In this document: in pieces, positions 6,041 to 6,565 of the stretch
How positions within the stretch are numbered: the first letter of the stretch is position 1
How the letters are laid out: the number at the start of each line of letters is the position of its first letter
Source: Bacillota bacterium
Lineage (GTDB): Bacteria; Bacillota; UBA4882; UBA8346
Reading direction: 5' to 3'
DNA: 6,565 nt
NCBI GenBank assembly: GCA_028282485.1
Contig: JANQHU010000279.1
Location: 1-6,565, forward strand
Notes under the pieces: model-generated
Database searches by the model: none
What the model saw: only the letters and a program-made list of their open reading frames with translations
Told to the model about the DNA's origin: nothing
Position numbers and translations under genes: made by a program

Positions 6041-6565
6041 CTAATGGACTACATTAAATTGCACCCGACACTGGGACAGGTTATTGTTTTCAATCACAAA
6101 CTTGCCTCGGGTGTGGGAGATCCAGATCCCGTATTTGGAATCACTTATTGTATTATTATAAATTTTAATATTATCTATCTTACCATTTGTTCCTACAATT
6201 AGCAACCCAAATACTTTATTCCCGGTGAATTGACATCTGGTGATAGTTACATCCCGAACTTCCAAGCCTGGGTTAGGCTCAATATCAATCCCCGACTGAG
6301 GTGGGGTTCCGTTCGTATTCGTAAAAGAACTATCTTCTACCACAACTCTTTCACAACCAACTATACTCAGACCTTGGCGCCGATTATTATTGGAGTAACA
6401 GCCGCTTATGCGAATATCTCGGGAAGGAGTCTGGCCGCGGGCGTCATAACTAATGTAAAAACCATCGCCCCAACAATCTTGGGCCGTAATATTCTGCAGG
6501 GTTACATTACGAGAACCACTAATACTAATTCCATGGCCCCACTCACCCTCTTTCCCCTGATGTGC
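6041..6565 (-). CDS. Right-handed parallel beta-helix protein (C-terminal part, cut by right edge)
   Basis: The frame is open from the right edge to the TAG at 6041, giving 174 residues; the true start lies outside the window. A GTG at 6343 is an internal valine codon, not a convincing start, since the upstream 74 codons continue the same repeat. Successive beta-helix rungs are visible: HGISIS (11-16), DGFYIS (34-39), QGLSIVG (64-70), SGIDIEP (91-97), FGLLIVG (119-125) and YGIWIS (145-150), spaced about 23-30 residues apart, with Asn-rich turns such as SNNN and YNNT. This is the Beta_helix/PbH1 architecture (Pfam PF13229) of pectate lyases, polysaccharide C5-epimerases and phage tailspikes. 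No catalytic set can be assigned. The protein ends in V-V-H right after the last rung. Beside a uronic-acid precursor pathway, a lyase, hydrolase or epimerase acting on the exported polymer is a fair inference. Export signals, if any, are outside the window. Confidence 0.85.
   Translation of the reverse strand, partial: AHQGKEGEWGHGISISGSRNVTLQNITAQDCWGDGFYISYDARGQTPSRDIRISGCYSNNNRRQGLSIVGCERVVVEDSSFTNTNGTPPQSGIDIEPNPGLEVRDVTITRCQFTGNKVFGLLIVGTNGKIDNIKIYNNTISDSKYGIWISHTRGKFVIENNNLSQCRVQFNVVH

Noticed and set aside
1..6565. CRISPR array, tRNA, transposase, toxin-antitoxin or defence genes
   Set aside because: No regular direct repeats, cloverleaf, transposase motif or small paired genes were seen; every long gene belongs to a familiar sugar-metabolism or beta-helix family.

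Overview
All seven genes recognised here lie on the minus strand, so transcription runs from the right end of the window to the left. Purine-rich Shine-Dalgarno sites (GGAGG and close variants), very AT-rich gaps between moderately AT-rich genes, and protein families typical of exopolysaccharide loci suggest a low-GC bacterium of the Firmicutes/Clostridia type. This placement is an inference from style, not from a marker gene.

Layout in transcription order: (1) the C-terminal 174 residues of a right-handed parallel beta-helix protein, cut by the right edge (6565-6041); (2) a family 4 glycosyltransferase (5984-4833); (3) UDP-glucose 6-dehydrogenase, ugd (4799-3441); (4) an SDR nucleotide-sugar epimerase of the UDP-glucuronate 4-epimerase type, overlapping ugd by the four bases ATGA (3444-2497); (5) a 246-base AT-rich gap with a good candidate promoter; (6) a polyprenyl-phosphate sugar-1-phosphate transferase (2250-1387); (7) a 155-base gap with a strong 13-bp RNA hairpin and a 22-base sequence also found in the previous gap; (8) an NDP-sugar pyrophosphorylase with a left-handed beta-helix tail (1231-134); (9) the first 34 codons of a CoA-binding-domain protein, cut by the left edge (103-1).

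The cluster looks like part of an extracellular or capsular polysaccharide locus. The pyrophosphorylase activates a hexose-1-phosphate. Ugd and the epimerase turn UDP-glucose into UDP-glucuronate and then UDP-galacturonate. The sugar transferase loads the first sugar on undecaprenyl phosphate, and the GT4 enzyme extends it on the cytosolic face. The beta-helix protein could be a polysaccharide-modifying or -cleaving enzyme acting on the uronic-acid polymer. The CoA-binding gene is unrelated and probably marks the locus edge. No flippase, polymerase or chain-length regulator is in the window; they would be expected to the right.

I see no CRISPR array, tRNA, rRNA, transposase or obvious new defence system. 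The main points for a second look are the two truncated edge genes, the hairpin, the repeated leader motif, and the 9-1-9 palindrome in front of the glycosyltransferase.
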